The notes below the pieces were generated by a model. It was not told where the DNA came from. It was given only the letters and a program-made list of their open reading frames with translations, and did not search any database. A program made the position numbers and the translations under genes. Shown piece by piece: positions 27,434 through 36,666 of a DNA stretch of 64,000 bases (position 1 is its first letter; every line of letters starts with the position of its first letter). The stretch spans positions 806,001-870,000 of the forward strand of contig NZ_JAWJEJ010000002.1 of the NCBI RefSeq assembly GCF_032911445.1, read 5' to 3'. Source of the stretch: Sphingomonas sp. HF-S4. GTDB lineage: Bacteria > Pseudomonadota > Alphaproteobacteria > Sphingomonadales > Sphingomonadaceae.

Positions 27434-28384
27434 GTGTCCGAGAAGCTACCAGTTCAAGTCGCCGCGCTCTACCAGTTCACGCGGTTCGAGGATTGCCCGG
27501 CGATCAAGGTCCCGCTCGCCGCGTTGTGCTGCGCGCAAGGGGTTAAGGGCACGCTGCTGCTCGCGCCCGAGGGCATCAACGGGACGATCGCCGGAAGCGA
27601 CGACGCGATCGCCGCGGTGCTCGCGCATATCCGCACCTTGCCGGGCTGCGCCGATCTCGACGTCAAGTTTTCGCGCGCGGCGACAATGCCGTTCCACCGG
27701 ATGAAGGTGCGCCTCAAGCGCGAGATCGTGACGCTGGGCGTGGCCGATCTCGATCCGACTGACGCCGGCGCGTATGTGGCGCCGCAGGACTGGAATGCAC
27801 TGATCGACGCGCCCGACACGATCGTGATCGACACGCGCAACGATTACGAGGTCGCGATCGGCAGCTTCGCGGGTGCGATCGATCCCCAGACGCGGAGCTT
27901 CAGCGACTTCCCCGAATGGGTACGCGCGCATCGCCACGAATGGGAAGGCGAGGGCCAGAAACCCAAGATCGCGATGTTCTGCACCGGCGGCATCCGCTGC
28001 GAGAAATCGACGGCCTTGCTCAAGGCCGAGGGCTTCGAGCAGGTCTATCACCTCAAGGGCGGTATCCTCGCCTATCTCGAGCAGGTGGCCGCCGAGGACA
28101 GCCGGTGGCAGGGCGAATGCTTCGTGTTCGACGAGCGCGTGTCGGTGAAGCACGGCCTCGAACTCGGCAGCCACGGGCTGTGCCGCGCGTGCCGGATGCC
28201 GGTCAGCGAAGCCGATCGCGCCGCGCCCGAGTTCGTCGAAGGGGTTTCCTGCCCGGCCTGCCATGCCGAGCGGACCGACGACCAGCGCATCCGTTATGCC
28301 GAGCGGCACCGCCAAGCGGCGCTGGCGGCGGCGCGCGGCGAGGCCCATGTCGGCGCGACCTTCGGGGAGCGCGAGGCTGACTGA
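27434..28384 (+). CDS. trhO: tRNA uridine(34) hydroxylase, rhodanese-type
   Basis: 316 aa. TrhO (YceA) hydroxylates U34 of certain tRNAs to ho5U with molecular oxygen. The N-terminal part is [13 protein letters not shown].. [17 protein letters not shown], followed by a rhodanese domain with the active-site loop [11 protein letters not shown] and a C-terminal cysteine cluster ([20 protein letters not shown]). The start is a GTG at 27434, where family homology begins; the upstream ribosome binding site is weak. Its 3' end overlaps the start of the GST pseudogene. Confidence 0.9.
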   Translation: MSEKLPVQVAALYQFTRFEDCPAIKVPLAALCCAQGVKGTLLLAPEGINGTIAGSDDAIAAVLAHIRTLPGCADLDVKFSRAATMPFHRMKVRLKREIVTLGVADLDPTDAGAYVAPQDWNALIDAPDTIVIDTRNDYEVAIGSFAGAIDPQTRSFSDFPEWVRAHRHEWEGEGQKPKIAMFCTGGIRCEKSTALLKAEGFEQVYHLKGGILAYLEQVAAEDSRWQGECFVFDERVSVKHGLELGSHGLCRACRMPVSEADRAAPEFVEGVSCPACHAERTDDQRIRYAERHRQAALAAARGEAHVGATFGEREAD

Positions 28385-28979
28385 GCCGATCCTCTACAGC
28401 TTCCGCCGCTGCCCCTATGCGATGCGGGCGCGGCTGGCGCTGGCAGTGAGCGGCACGGCGCATGCGGTCCGCGAGGTCCAGCTCCGCGACAAGCCCGCGG
28501 CGATGTTCGCAGCGTCGCCCAAGGGCACCGTGCCGGTGCTGGTGTTGCCGGACGAACGCGTGATCGACGAGAGCCTCGACATCATGCGCTGGGCGCTCGG
28601 GCGGAACGATCCCGAGGATTGGCTCGCGGGCGACGACACCGCGCTGATCGCGGCCAATGACGGGCCGTTCTAGCACCATCTCGATCGCTATAAGTATCCC
28701 GAGCGGCACGGGTCTGACGCGGTTGTGCACCGCGCGGAGGCGTTGAGTTTGCTGGGAGCGCTCGAGGCACGGTTGGTGGCGTCCAAGTGGTTGTGTGGCG
28801 ATCTTTATGGGCTGGCCGATGCGGCTTTATTCCCGTTCGTCCGCCAGTTCGCCGCGGTTGATGGCGGCTGGTTCGATGCCCAGCCTTTGCCCAGCGTGCA
28901 GCGCTGGCTGGCGGAGCAGCTTGCCGCGCCGTTGTTCACCGAGATCATGGTGCGGCGAGAGGTGTTGGGCGGGGACTAG
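28347..28979 (+). pseudogene. Glutathione S-transferase broken by one in-frame amber codon
   Basis: The frame reads as a [24 protein letters not shown] with a CPYA active site, then KGTVPVLVLPDERVIDESLDIM, then a C-terminal helical domain with LCGDLYGLADAALFPFVRQFA. The frame stays open except for a TAG at 28671-28673 inside GPF-stop-HHLDRYKYPER. A single A-to-T change from AAG (Lys) would explain it. The true start may be a CTG at 28377 with GGGGAG upstream or the ATG at 28347 inside trhO. If no amber suppression exists, only the thioredoxin half is made. Confidence 0.85.
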
Positions 28980-28985
28980 AAAAGA

Positions 28986-29336
28986 TCATGCGACGCTGCG
29001 GATCACATTCTCGAGGTCGCTCGCCAGGAAGGGCTTCTTGATCACGCGCTGGCCGACATAGGCGCCTTCCATGCCCGCCGAGCCATAGCCGGTTGCGAAA
29101 ATGAACGGCACGCCGCGTGCGCTGAGCACGTCGGCGACGGGGAAGGAGCGGCGGCCGTCGAGATTGACGTCGAGGATCGCGAAATCGAACTCGCCGGTCT
29201 CGGCTAGCTCGACCGCCTGGGGCAGCCGCATCGCCATGCCGGCGACCTCATGGCCCATGTCGGTGACCATGTCCTCGATCAGCAGGGCAATGGTCATCTC
29301 GTCCTCGACGATCAGCACGCGCAGCGGCATCGTCAT
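28986..29336 (-). CDS. Single-domain response regulator (receiver only)
   Basis: 116 aa, one CheY-like receiver. Acidic pocket VEDE (11-13), phospho-acceptor D56 in [10 protein letters not shown], Thr/Ala at FIFATGYG, and Lys in VIKKPF near 101. There is no output domain, so it must act through protein contacts or phosphotransfer. The ATG overlaps the TGA of the HWE kinase gene as ATGA. It is probably the kinase's cognate partner. Confidence 0.9.
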   Translation of the reverse strand: MTMPLRVLIVEDEMTIALLIEDMVTDMGHEVAGMAMRLPQAVELAETGEFDFAILDVNLDGRRSFPVADVLSARGVPFIFATGYGSAGMEGAYVGQRVIKKPFLASDLENVIRSVA

Positions 29337-30799
29337 TCTCCCTTGCCGTAGAGGTTGCGCGGCGCATCGACGACGCACGCCAGTCCCTCGGGAGCGAACT
29401 GCATCGTGACCGTCCCGCCCATCTCGGCGGCAAGGCCGCGTTCGATCAGCTTCGAGCCGAACCCGCGGCGCTCGGGCGGCGACACCGGCGGCCCGCCGCG
29501 CTCGCGCCATTCGAGCCGGATACGCTCGCCCCAGGCCTCGGGCATGTAAAGCGACCAGCGGATCGATACCTCGCCCTCGGGCACCGACCAGGCGCCGTAT
29601 TTGACGGCGTTGGTGGCGAGTTCGTGCATCGCCAGCGTGAGCGCCAGTGCGGTCTTGGGCGAAAGCTCGACATCGGGGCCCTCGATCGTGCAGCGTCCCT
29701 CCTCGCCGCAATGCGTGCGCATCGCCTGTTCGAGCACGCCGCGCAGCGATGCGCTGGCCCAGCGCTCGCCGGTGAGCAGGTCGTTGGCCTGGGCAAGCGC
29801 GACGATGCGCGCGGTGAAGCGTTCCTGCGCATCTTTGAGGTCGCCCGCATTGCGGAAGGTCTGCGCGGCGATCGCCTGGGTCATCGCCAGGTTGTTCTTC
29901 ACGCGGTGGTTGAGCTCGTTGATCACCAGCCGCAGATGCTCCTCGCCGCGGCGGCGCGCGGTGACGTCGCTTGCCGCGCCGAACCATTCGACGATCTCGC
30001 CGTCGGGACCCTCCACCGGCACCGCGCGCGAGAAGGTCCAGCCGATCGTCCCGTCGGGGCGGCGCACGCGATGCTCCATCTGGAAGGCCTGGCGGCCGCG
30101 GATCGCCTCGTCGATCCCCAGGCGCACGATCGCGTGGTCTTCGGCGACGAGGTTCTCTTCCATCCAGTTCGGATTGGCGGCGCTATTGTCGGGAATCAGC
30201 CCACGTCCCTCGATCGGCTGCATCACGCTCCAGTCGGGCGACATCCGATAGATCACGTCCGAGGTGGCGTTGGCGAGCGCGCGCAACTTGCGTTCGCTTT
30301 CGACCAGCGCGCGCTCGGCGAGCACCGCCTCGGTGGTCTCGACCACGATCGCGATCACGCCGCCGGGCTTGCCGCTCTCGTCGGGGACCGGCGAATAATC
30401 GAGGTTCATCCAGGCCGGCTCGGGCTTGCCGCGTCGATCGAGGGTCAGTTCTTGGTTGCGATAGGCGAGCGTCCCGCCGGCGAGTCCCACCTTCATCACG
30501 TTGTCGTTGAAGTCGGCGACCTCGGGCCAGCCCTCGCGCACCTTGGAGCCCAGCAATTGCGGATGCCGGTCGCCGGCGAACACCGAATAGGCATCGTTAT
30601 AGATCATGATGCCGTCCTCGCCCCAGAGCAGGACGATCGGGACGGGCGAGTGGAGCAGGAACGCCGTGACCGACTTGAGGCTCTGCGGCCAGCGCACGAG
30701 GGCCCCGATGCTGGTCCTCGACCAGTCGAACTCGCGGATCAGCCCCCCCATCTCACCACCGCCGACCGGAAAATTGGCGATATCGGCGCCGTCGGCCAA
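29333..30799 (-). CDS. PAS-containing HWE-family sensor histidine kinase
   Basis: 488 aa, no membrane segments. PAS-like regions lie at about 40-165 and 170-285. The kinase core has the phospho-acceptor H298 in [12 protein letters not shown], then the HWE markers: H392 in [11 protein letters not shown] and W431-x-E433 in WRERGG. HWE kinases are common in alphaproteobacterial light, redox and general-stress signalling. The TTG start at 30799 follows AGGGAG. No Cys at the flavin-binding LOV motif (NCRFLQ) is present, so a blue-light LOV sensor is unlikely. Confidence 0.9.
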   Translation of the reverse strand: MADGADIANFPVGGGEMGGLIREFDWSRTSIGALVRWPQSLKSVTAFLLHSPVPIVLLWGEDGIMIYNDAYSVFAGDRHPQLLGSKVREGWPEVADFNDNVMKVGLAGGTLAYRNQELTLDRRGKPEPAWMNLDYSPVPDESGKPGGVIAIVVETTEAVLAERALVESERKLRALANATSDVIYRMSPDWSVMQPIEGRGLIPDNSAANPNWMEENLVAEDHAIVRLGIDEAIRGRQAFQMEHRVRRPDGTIGWTFSRAVPVEGPDGEIVEWFGAASDVTARRRGEEHLRLVINELNHRVKNNLAMTQAIAAQTFRNAGDLKDAQERFTARIVALAQANDLLTGERWASASLRGVLEQAMRTHCGEEGRCTIEGPDVELSPKTALALTLAMHELATNAVKYGAWSVPEGEVSIRWSLYMPEAWGERIRLEWRERGGPPVSPPERRGFGSKLIERGLAAEMGGTVTMQFAPEGLACVVDAPRNLYGKGE

Positions 30800-31033
30800 A
30801 GCTTGCTCCCTAAGCAGTTTCCATCCGGCAGCTTGCGGCTACAGGCGGGCCGGACCTCCATATGCGTGCGGGACAAGCTCCTCAATCGTGCTGTTGTTCC
30901 GCGCTGGACTTTGCCGCGCGCAATTCCCATCTGGGGACAAGGCGTCGGCGGTCTGCCGTCCGCCTTCCCTTTTCGCGCGCAGCAGAGTAAAGGCACCGCC
31001 ACTTTTGCTGGCGTTCACCTGAGAGGCATATTT

Positions 31034-31252
31034 TTGGCCAAAGAAGAACTTCTGGAAATGCGCGGCCAGGTCGTTGAGCTTCTGCCCAACGCCATGTTCC
31101 GCGTCCGGCTCGAGAACGATCACGAGATCCTCGGCCACACCGCCGGCAAGATGCGGAAGAACCGCATCCGCGTGCTGGTTGGCGACGAAGTGCTCGTCGA
31201 GCTCACGCCCTACGACCTGACCAAGGGCCGTATCACCTACCGCTTCAAGTGA
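31034..31252 (+). CDS. infA: Translation initiation factor IF-1, TTG start
   Basis: 72 aa, the standard IF-1 length, and near-identical to family consensus: [20 protein letters not shown], then [21 protein letters not shown]-1 is an OB-fold protein that occupies the A site of the 30S subunit. There is no ATG or GTG; the TTG at 31034 gives the exact family N-terminus and has GAGAGG seven bases upstream. Its stop overlaps the maf start as GTGA. Confidence 0.95.
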   Translation: MAKEELLEMRGQVVELLPNAMFRVRLENDHEILGHTAGKMRKNRIRVLVGDEVLVELTPYDLTKGRITYRFK

Positions 31253-31833
31253 GCGGCGGGCCTGTGCGGCTCGTCCTCGCTTCGACTTCGCCGCGCCGTC
31301 GCGACCTGCTCGCGCGGATCGGCGTCGTGCCCGACCGGATCGTCGGTCCCGATATCGACGAGGACCCTCGCCCCGGCGAGCCACCGCGTCCCTACGCGCT
31401 GCGCCTCGCCGAGGAAAAGGCGCGTGCGGTGCACCGTGCCGAGGACGAGATCGTCCTGGCGGGCGATACCACGATCGGCGTTGGCCGCCGCATCCTCAAC
31501 AAGCCCGAGGACGATGCCGATCATCGCCGGATGCTCGCGCTGCTCTCCGGGCGGCGCCACCATTGCCTGTCGGCGGTCTGCGTGATCGGGCTCGACGGCA
31601 AGGCGCGCACGCGAGTCACCGACACGATCGTCACCTTCAAGCGGCTGAGCGACGCCGAGATCGACTGGTACATCGCCAGCGGCGAGGGCCGCGGCAAGGC
31701 CGGCGGCTACGCGATCCAGGGGCGGGCGGAGGCATTCGTGCGCTTCCTCTCGGGCAGCCATTCGGGCGTGGTCGGGCTGCCGGTATTCGATGCGCGTGCG
31801 CTGCTCGAAGGCGCAGGCTACGCCCTTGGCTGA
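31249..31833 (+). CDS. Maf-family nucleoside triphosphate pyrophosphatase
   Basis: 194 aa. Maf proteins hydrolyse non-canonical or modified nucleoside triphosphates. The signature [15 protein letters not shown] is at about 11-25, and [10 protein letters not shown] and [12 protein letters not shown] are in place. The GTG at 31249 overlaps the infA stop as GTGA; a second GTG at 31264 is possible. It overlaps the RNase E/G-like gene at its 3' end by eight bases, making a compact infA-maf-RNase-yacG cluster. Confidence 0.9.
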   Translation: MSGGPVRLVLASTSPRRRDLLARIGVVPDRIVGPDIDEDPRPGEPPRPYALRLAEEKARAVHRAEDEIVLAGDTTIGVGRRILNKPEDDADHRRMLALLSGRRHHCLSAVCVIGLDGKARTRVTDTIVTFKRLSDAEIDWYIASGEGRGKAGGYAIQGRAEAFVRFLSGSHSGVVGLPVFDARALLEGAGYALG

Positions 31834-32773
31834 GTGGCTGTACGAGGCCGGGATCGGCGAGAACCGCGCCGCCTTGGTTTCGCGCGGCACGATCTGGAAG
31901 GCGCGGATCGAGTTGGAGGGCAGCGCGCCGCGCCACGGCGCAGTGCTCGACGCGCGGCTGATCGACAAGAGCACCGGCAAGGTCGCGTTCGCAGGCGGCG
32001 AGGCGCTGTGCGATCCGCTGCCGCAGGGGATCACCCAGGGCGCCATGCTGCGCGTGCGCATCGTGCGCGAGGCGATTCCGGAGCAAGGCCGCTTTAAGCT
32101 TCCCAAGGCGGTGCCTGCCGGTGCCGATGCAGTGCCGGGCGACGGACCCGACCTGCTCGCGCGGATCATCGCGAGCGGTGTCCCGGTGCGTCGGCTTCGT
32201 GCGCATGAGGGCGACGCGTTCGAAGAGGCGGGCTGGTCCGAGGTGCTCGAAGAAGCGGTTCAGGGCGACATCGCCTTTCCGGGCGGGATGCTGCGGCTGT
32301 CGCCGACTCCGGCGATGACCTTGTTCGATGTCGATGGCGGCGGCCCGCTCCAGCCGCTGGCGGTCGCTGCGGCGCATGCCGTGGCGCGCGCGATCGAGCG
32401 GCACGGGATCGCCGGATCGATCGGGATCGATTTTCCGACGCTGCCGGGCAAGGCGGCGCGGCAGGCCGTTGCCGAGGCGATCGACGCGGCGCTGCCACAG
32501 CCGTTCGAGCGGACTACGGTCAACGGCTTCGGCTTTCTCCAGATCGTGCGGCGGCGGGTGCGGCCCTCGCTGCCCGAATTGCTGCGCGCCGATCCGGTGG
32601 GGGCAGGGGCGCGCGCCGAACTGCGCCGGATCGAGCGGCTTCCCCCGCCGCCGCCCACTACCCATATGGTCCACAGGCGAATCGCCAACCGGCTGGCGCA
32701 GCGGCCTGAATGGACCGTTGAGCTTGCGCAGCGAATCGGCGGCGCGACGGCCTTCGTCGCCCCCAAGGAGTGA
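31826..32773 (+). CDS. Short ribonuclease E/G-like protein
   Basis: 315 aa, much shorter than RNase E or G (about 490-1000 aa). It has a degenerate S1-like N-terminal part ([19 protein letters not shown]) and a catalytic-domain remnant with two Asp residues in the expected places: LFDVDGG (D168) and IGIDFP (D202). The small zinc-linker CPxC of RNase E/G is absent, so tetramer formation as in RNase E is unlikely. The TTG at 31826 overlaps maf by eight bases. Its position between maf and yacG is typical of sphingomonads. Confidence 0.78.
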   Translation: MAEWLYEAGIGENRAALVSRGTIWKARIELEGSAPRHGAVLDARLIDKSTGKVAFAGGEALCDPLPQGITQGAMLRVRIVREAIPEQGRFKLPKAVPAGADAVPGDGPDLLARIIASGVPVRRLRAHEGDAFEEAGWSEVLEEAVQGDIAFPGGMLRLSPTPAMTLFDVDGGGPLQPLAVAAAHAVARAIERHGIAGSIGIDFPTLPGKAARQAVAEAIDAALPQPFERTTVNGFGFLQIVRRRVRPSLPELLRADPVGAGARAELRRIERLPPPPPTTHMVHRRIANRLAQRPEWTVELAQRIGGATAFVAPKE

Positions 32774-32776
32774 AGT

Positions 32777-32962
32777 GTGCCCAAGCGTGATGGCTGCCCG
32801 ATCTGCGGCGAACCGACCCAAAGCGAATTCAAGCCCTTTTGCAGCCGCGGCTGCAAGGACCGCGACCTGCTGCAATGGCTGGGCGAGGGCTATCGCGTTC
32901 CCGGCGAGGCTGTCGATCCAAATGCACAAACCGGGCTGGACACGGGCCGGGACCCCGACTAA
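32777..32962 (+). CDS. yacG: Zinc-binding DNA gyrase inhibitor YacG
   Basis: 61 aa. YacG binds GyrB and inhibits gyrase. The four zinc ligands are clear: CPIC (C7, C10) and FCSRGCKDRD (C22, C26), followed by the LLQWLGEGYRVPG helix. The start is a GTG at 32777, three bases after the preceding stop region. The acidic tail TGRDPD is short. Confidence 0.93.
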   Translation: MPKRDGCPICGEPTQSEFKPFCSRGCKDRDLLQWLGEGYRVPGEAVDPNAQTGLDTGRDPD

Positions 32963-33013
32963 GAGCCCGCTTCCGGCGTTCGCCGGTCATAGCCGCCGGC
33001 CGATGCCGGACGG

Positions 33014-33089
33014 GCCCGGGTAGCTCAGTTGGTAGAGCATGCGACTGAAAATCGCAGTGTCGGCGGTTCGACTCCGTCCCCGGGCACCA
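33014..33089 (+). tRNA. tRNA-Phe (anticodon GAA)
   Basis: 76 nt including the encoded CCA. The acceptor stem pairs GCCCGGG with CCCGGGC. The D-arm TAGCTCAGTTGGTAGAGC, the anticodon loop CTGAAAA within GCGACTGAAAATCGC, and the T-arm GGTTCGACTCC are all standard. It lies 51 bp after yacG. Confidence 0.96.
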
Positions 33090-33121
33090 CCCCTCCCCAG
33101 CGTTGATTTCCACTCGGGGCG

Positions 33122-33652
33122 TTACTTCACCGGTGGCTTGTCGAGCTTCCGCGCCAGCGTGCGTCGGTGCATCCCCAGCCGCCTCGCGGTTTCCGAAATG
33201 TTGAATCCCGTCGCCGCCAGCGTCTCGTTGATCATTTCCCATTCGTGGGTCTTGATCGAGGTCGCGCGTGCGGTGAGGGGGGCGTCGGGGTCGCCTTCGC
33301 TCTTGCCGAACGCAGCTTCGATGTCGTCGGTGTTCGATGGCTTGACCAGATAATGGCTCGCGCCGAGCTTGATCGCTTCGACTGCGGTGCCGATGCTGGC
33401 ATAGCCGGTGAGGACGACGATCAGCGTGCTCGGATCATGCGCGTGGATGCGCGCGACGCAGGGCAAGCCAGAGGCGGTGCCGAGCTTGAGGTCGACCACG
33501 GCGCGATCGGGCGTCTCGGCCTCCAGAAGCGCGTCGAGCTCGGCGGGAGAGGCGGCGGTGCGGACGCGATAGCCGCGGCGCTCGAACGAGCGCTGGAGCG
33601 TGCGGGCGAAGGTCTCGTCGTCCTCGACCAAGATCAGGCTGGGGCTGTCCAT
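33122..33652 (-). CDS. regA: RegA/ActR/PrrA-type response regulator
   Basis: 176 aa. The receiver has the acidic pair at E10-D11-D12, phospho-acceptor D54 (AVVDLKLG), and K104 in YLVKPS. After a linker a Fis-type helix-turn-helix at about 150-170 (NISETARRLGMHRRTLARKL) matches the strongly conserved RegA recognition helix. RegA controls respiration and related redox functions. The start overlaps the regB stop as TGATG. Confidence 0.92.
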   Translation of the reverse strand: MDSPSLILVEDDETFARTLQRSFERRGYRVRTAASPAELDALLEAETPDRAVVDLKLGTASGLPCVARIHAHDPSTLIVVLTGYASIGTAVEAIKLGASHYLVKPSNTDDIEAAFGKSEGDPDAPLTARATSIKTHEWEMINETLAATGFNISETARRLGMHRRTLARKLDKPPVK

Positions 33653-34959
33653 CAGGCTTTCTCCTCGGACTGCGCGAGGGGTAGCAGGATTCGCACTTCG
33701 GCGCCTGCCATTGCGCGGTTTCGGGCTTCGAGCCGGCCGCCCAGCCGCCTGGCGACGTTGGTCGCGAGGAACAGGCCGACGCCGTGGCCGGCCCCCTTGG
33801 TCGACTGGTACAGCTTGCCGACCTTGGCGAGGGCATCCGGGGAGAAGCCCTCTCCCCAGTCGCTCACCGCAATGCGGAACATCTTGTCCTCGATGTTCGC
33901 ACGGAGCCGGATGCCGACGGGCGACGCCTCCGCGGCATTGTCCAGCAGGTTCCACACCGCCTGGCGCAGCGCGTCGTCGGCGGCGATCACTGCGTCCCCG
34001 GCCGCTCCTGGGGTGTAATCGAGCGGTACTTGCGCATAGCTCGCCTGCCAGGCCTCGGCGACCGCATCGAGGAACGGGCCGGCGGCCTGGCTCTGCATCG
34101 CCTCGCCGCGCGGCTGGCCGGCGGAGTGGAGGATGTCGGAGACGATCGCCTTGCAGCGCTGGACCTCGTTCTGCATCGCCTCGACATCGGCGAGCAGCTC
34201 GGCATCGGCGGCGATCACCGGCATGCGCCGCCAGTCGGCGAGGATCACCGACAGCGTGCCGAGCGGGGTGCCCAGCTCGTGCGCCGCGCCCGAGGCGAAC
34301 AGCCCCATGCGGACGATGCCGTCTTCCTCGGCGGCGTGCTGGCGCAGGTCGGCAACGCGGACATCGTGCGCGTGGAGGTTGCGGCTGATCCGCGTGACGA
34401 AGAGCACGAGCAGCACCGCGACCAGGACGAAGCCGATCCAGCGGCCGATCGCGAACAGGTCGGCAGCGTCGGCGATCAGTCCCTGGGGCAGCGCCAGCGG
34501 CACATAGCTCACCGTGAGTAGCGCATAGCTTAGCCCGGTCGCGGCGACGAGCACCGCGATCCCGGCAGAGGGCAGGAGGATCGCGCCGAGCGCGACCTGG
34601 AGCAGATAGAGCGAAGTGAACGGGTTGGTCGCGCCGCCGCTGAAATAGAGCTGGAGCGTGAGCGCCCCCATGTCGAGCAGCAGCGCCGCCATCACTTCGC
34701 TGCTACGCACGCGGTGATGCGGCAGCGTGATGCGCGCGGCGAAGTTGGCGGCGCCCAGCACCAGCGCCACGCTGAGCATCTGGAACAGCGGCAGCTTCAC
34801 GCCCAGCGCGAAGTGGACGAGCAGGATCGTGAGCGTTTGCCCGGCGACCGCCATCCAGCGCAGCTGGGTGAGCTGGCGCATATTCTCCGCTGCGGCATTC
34901 TCGGGCGGCGGCCCCCCCGGAGTGCGCCGCCGCGTGAGCGCGAGGAGCGGGGCGTCCAT
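33652..34959 (-). CDS. regB: RegB/ActS/PrrB-type redox sensor histidine kinase
   Basis: 435 aa. Six membrane segments (about 35-190) include the quinone-binding motif GGATNPF at 108-114. The H-box is GAAHELGTPLGTL with H227. Cys269 in QRCKAI lies about 42 residues after the His, matching the place of the redox-active Cys of RegB. The ATP-binding region has N-box LLDNAAEAS and G-box GHGVGLFLA. It overlaps surf1 by one base and is the sixth gene of the cyo transcription unit, so it probably senses the quinone pool the oxidase drains. Confidence 0.93.
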   Translation of the reverse strand: MDAPLLALTRRRTPGGPPPENAAAENMRQLTQLRWMAVAGQTLTILLVHFALGVKLPLFQMLSVALVLGAANFAARITLPHHRVRSSEVMAALLLDMGALTLQLYFSGGATNPFTSLYLLQVALGAILLPSAGIAVLVAATGLSYALLTVSYVPLALPQGLIADAADLFAIGRWIGFVLVAVLLVLFVTRISRNLHAHDVRVADLRQHAAEEDGIVRMGLFASGAAHELGTPLGTLSVILADWRRMPVIAADAELLADVEAMQNEVQRCKAIVSDILHSAGQPRGEAMQSQAAGPFLDAVAEAWQASYAQVPLDYTPGAAGDAVIAADDALRQAVWNLLDNAAEASPVGIRLRANIEDKMFRIAVSDWGEGFSPDALAKVGKLYQSTKGAGHGVGLFLATNVARRLGGRLEARNRAMAGAEVRILLPLAQSEEKA

Positions 34960-35717
34960 CAGGCGCGCGAAGGTCGGCGAAGCAGGAGCGCCGCGCCGCC
35001 CAGGCTCAGCGCGGCGAGCCCGAACCAGGTGAGCGCATAGACGAGATGGCTGTTGGCGAAGCGGACCACGGTAAGCCCGCCTATCGGATAGCCGCCCGGA
35101 TTGGGAGTGGCATCGGCATCGACGAAATAGGGGGCGGTGGCGCCCAGGCCCTTTGCCCGTGCGATCTCGGCGACATCGCGCGAGTGCCAGCGGTCGGCAG
35201 CGGGATCGTTGGCGCGCAGGAAACCCCCGCCGGGCTCGCTGCGGCGGAGCAGCCCGGTGACGCGCACCACACCCGCGACCTGGCCAGCGGCGCGGCTGGC
35301 GGGCGTGCGGCGATCGGAGGGGACGAAGCCGCGATTGACCAGCACGGTGCCCTCGGTGGTGCGCAGCGGGGTCAGCACCCAGAAGCCGGGGCCGCGTTCG
35401 GTGACCGCCTGGGTCAGCGTCTCGCGGGCGTGGTCGAAGCGGCCGGTGGCACGGACGCGGCGATATTCGTCGTCGCGCGGATCGCGCGTGAAGGCGGGGA
35501 GGGGAGACGGGGCGGCGTGGATGCGCGCCGCCACCCGGTCGATCAGGTCGAGCTTCCAGGCGCGGCGCTCGACCTGCCAGATGCCGAGCGCCAGGAACCC
35601 CGCCGCGGCCGCCAGTGCCAGCGCGGCGAAGATCCAGCGCGCGGCGCGGCGGTTCAGGGCTGTGCGCCCATCTCTGCCACCGGCATCATGTTGGTGTTGA
35701 GGTGGTACATGATCCAT
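34959..35717 (-). CDS. SURF1 family oxidase assembly protein
   Basis: 252 aa from the ATG at 35717, but this start lies 64 bases inside cyoD. Family homology begins at LNRRAARWIFAALALAAAAGF, whose CTG at 35657 overlaps the cyoD stop as CTGA, so the true protein is perhaps 232 aa from a CTG. Two membrane segments flank a periplasmic loop: about 27-47 (ending LGIWQVERRAWK) and about 224-244. SURF1 helps deliver heme to heme-copper oxidases; here the partner is presumably Cyo. Confidence 0.85.
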   Translation of the reverse strand: MDHVPPQHQHDAGGRDGRTALNRRAARWIFAALALAAAAGFLALGIWQVERRAWKLDLIDRVAARIHAAPSPLPAFTRDPRDDEYRRVRATGRFDHARETLTQAVTERGPGFWVLTPLRTTEGTVLVNRGFVPSDRRTPASRAAGQVAGVVRVTGLLRRSEPGGGFLRANDPAADRWHSRDVAEIARAKGLGATAPYFVDADATPNPGGYPIGGLTVVRFANSHLVYALTWFGLAALSLGGAALLLRRPSRA

Positions 35718-36031
35718 AGCGAGCCCGCGAGCACGATCAGCACGATGACGGCCGTGAAGACGTAGGCCATCAGCGTCCAGCCGCCCTCCGCCCGCGTGTT
35801 GACGTGGAGGAAGAAGATCGTGTGGACGACGATCTGCACCGCCGCGAACGCGACGATGACGATCGCGGTCGCCTGCGGGTTCTGCAGCGCGCCGGTCATC
35901 ACCAGCCAGAACGGAACGGCGGTGAGGACGACCGACAGGAGGAAGCCGATCACATAGCCGCGTCGCGTGAAGTGGGGCGCCTCGTCATGGCCGTGGCCAG
36001 GTTCGGCATGTGCGTGCGTGGCGTCGTTCAT
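35654..36031 (-). CDS. cyoD: Cytochrome o ubiquinol oxidase subunit IV
   Basis: 125 aa with three membrane helices (about 27-45, 56-74, 85-108). The central QIVVHTIFFLHVNTRAEGGW stretch is typical of CyoD. It stabilises the oxidase complex and helps copper/heme assembly. The N-terminus is His-rich (HAHAEPGHGHDE). The start overlaps the cyoC stop as ATGA. Confidence 0.93.
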   Translation of the reverse strand: MNDATHAHAEPGHGHDEAPHFTRRGYVIGFLLSVVLTAVPFWLVMTGALQNPQATAIVIVAFAAVQIVVHTIFFLHVNTRAEGGWTLMAYVFTAVIVLIVLAGSLWIMYHLNTNMMPVAEMGAQP

Positions 36032-36663
36032 TGCAGGGCCCCGAGCAGATAGACGAAGGTGAAGACGCCGATCCAGACGACGTCGAGGAAGTGCCAGAAC
36101 ATGCTGAGGCACATCAGCCGGCGCTTGTTTTCCGGGATCAGCCCGCGCTGGGTGAGCTGGACAAGCAGCACGACCAGCCAGATGATCCCGAAGGTGACGT
36201 GCAGCCCGTGGGTCGCGACCAGCGTGAAGAAGGCCGACAGGAATGCGCTGGTCTGCGGCGTCGCGCCTTCATGGATCAGGTGATTGAACTCGTAGAGCTC
36301 GATCCCGACGAAGCCGGCGCCGAGCAGCCCGGTGATCGCCAGCCACAGCTTGGTGGCGCCGAGCTTGTCTTCCTGCATCGCGATGACCGCGAAGCCATAG
36401 GTGATTGACGAGATCAGCAGCAGCGCGGTGTTGAGCGCGACCAGCGGGAGCTGGAAGATCTCGCTGGGCGAGGGCCCCCCGGCATAAGCGGTGCCGAGCA
36501 CGCCATAGGTGGCGAACAGCGTGGCGAAGATGAGCGCGTCGCTCATCAGGTAGATCCAGAAGCCGATCAGCGTGCTGCCGCCGGCCTCGTGGTGGTGCGC
36601 ATCCTCGATGTCGTAGAACGACAGCTCGGTCGGGTGCGCGTCGGTCAGTGCGTCCGCGGCCAT
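36028..36663 (-). CDS. cyoC: Cytochrome o ubiquinol oxidase subunit III
   Basis: 211 aa, five membrane helices. Features of CyoC: GFWIYLMSDALIFATLFATY, GFVGIELYEFNHLIHEGATP, ATHGLHVTFGIIWL and MFWHFLDVVWIGVFT. It is an accessory membrane subunit. The gene starts three bases after the cyoB stop and overlaps cyoD by four. Confidence 0.94.
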   Translation of the reverse strand: MAADALTDAHPTELSFYDIEDAHHHEAGGSTLIGFWIYLMSDALIFATLFATYGVLGTAYAGGPSPSEIFQLPLVALNTALLLISSITYGFAVIAMQEDKLGATKLWLAITGLLGAGFVGIELYEFNHLIHEGATPQTSAFLSAFFTLVATHGLHVTFGIIWLVVLLVQLTQRGLIPENKRRLMCLSMFWHFLDVVWIGVFTFVYLLGALQ

Positions 36664-36666
36664 GGT

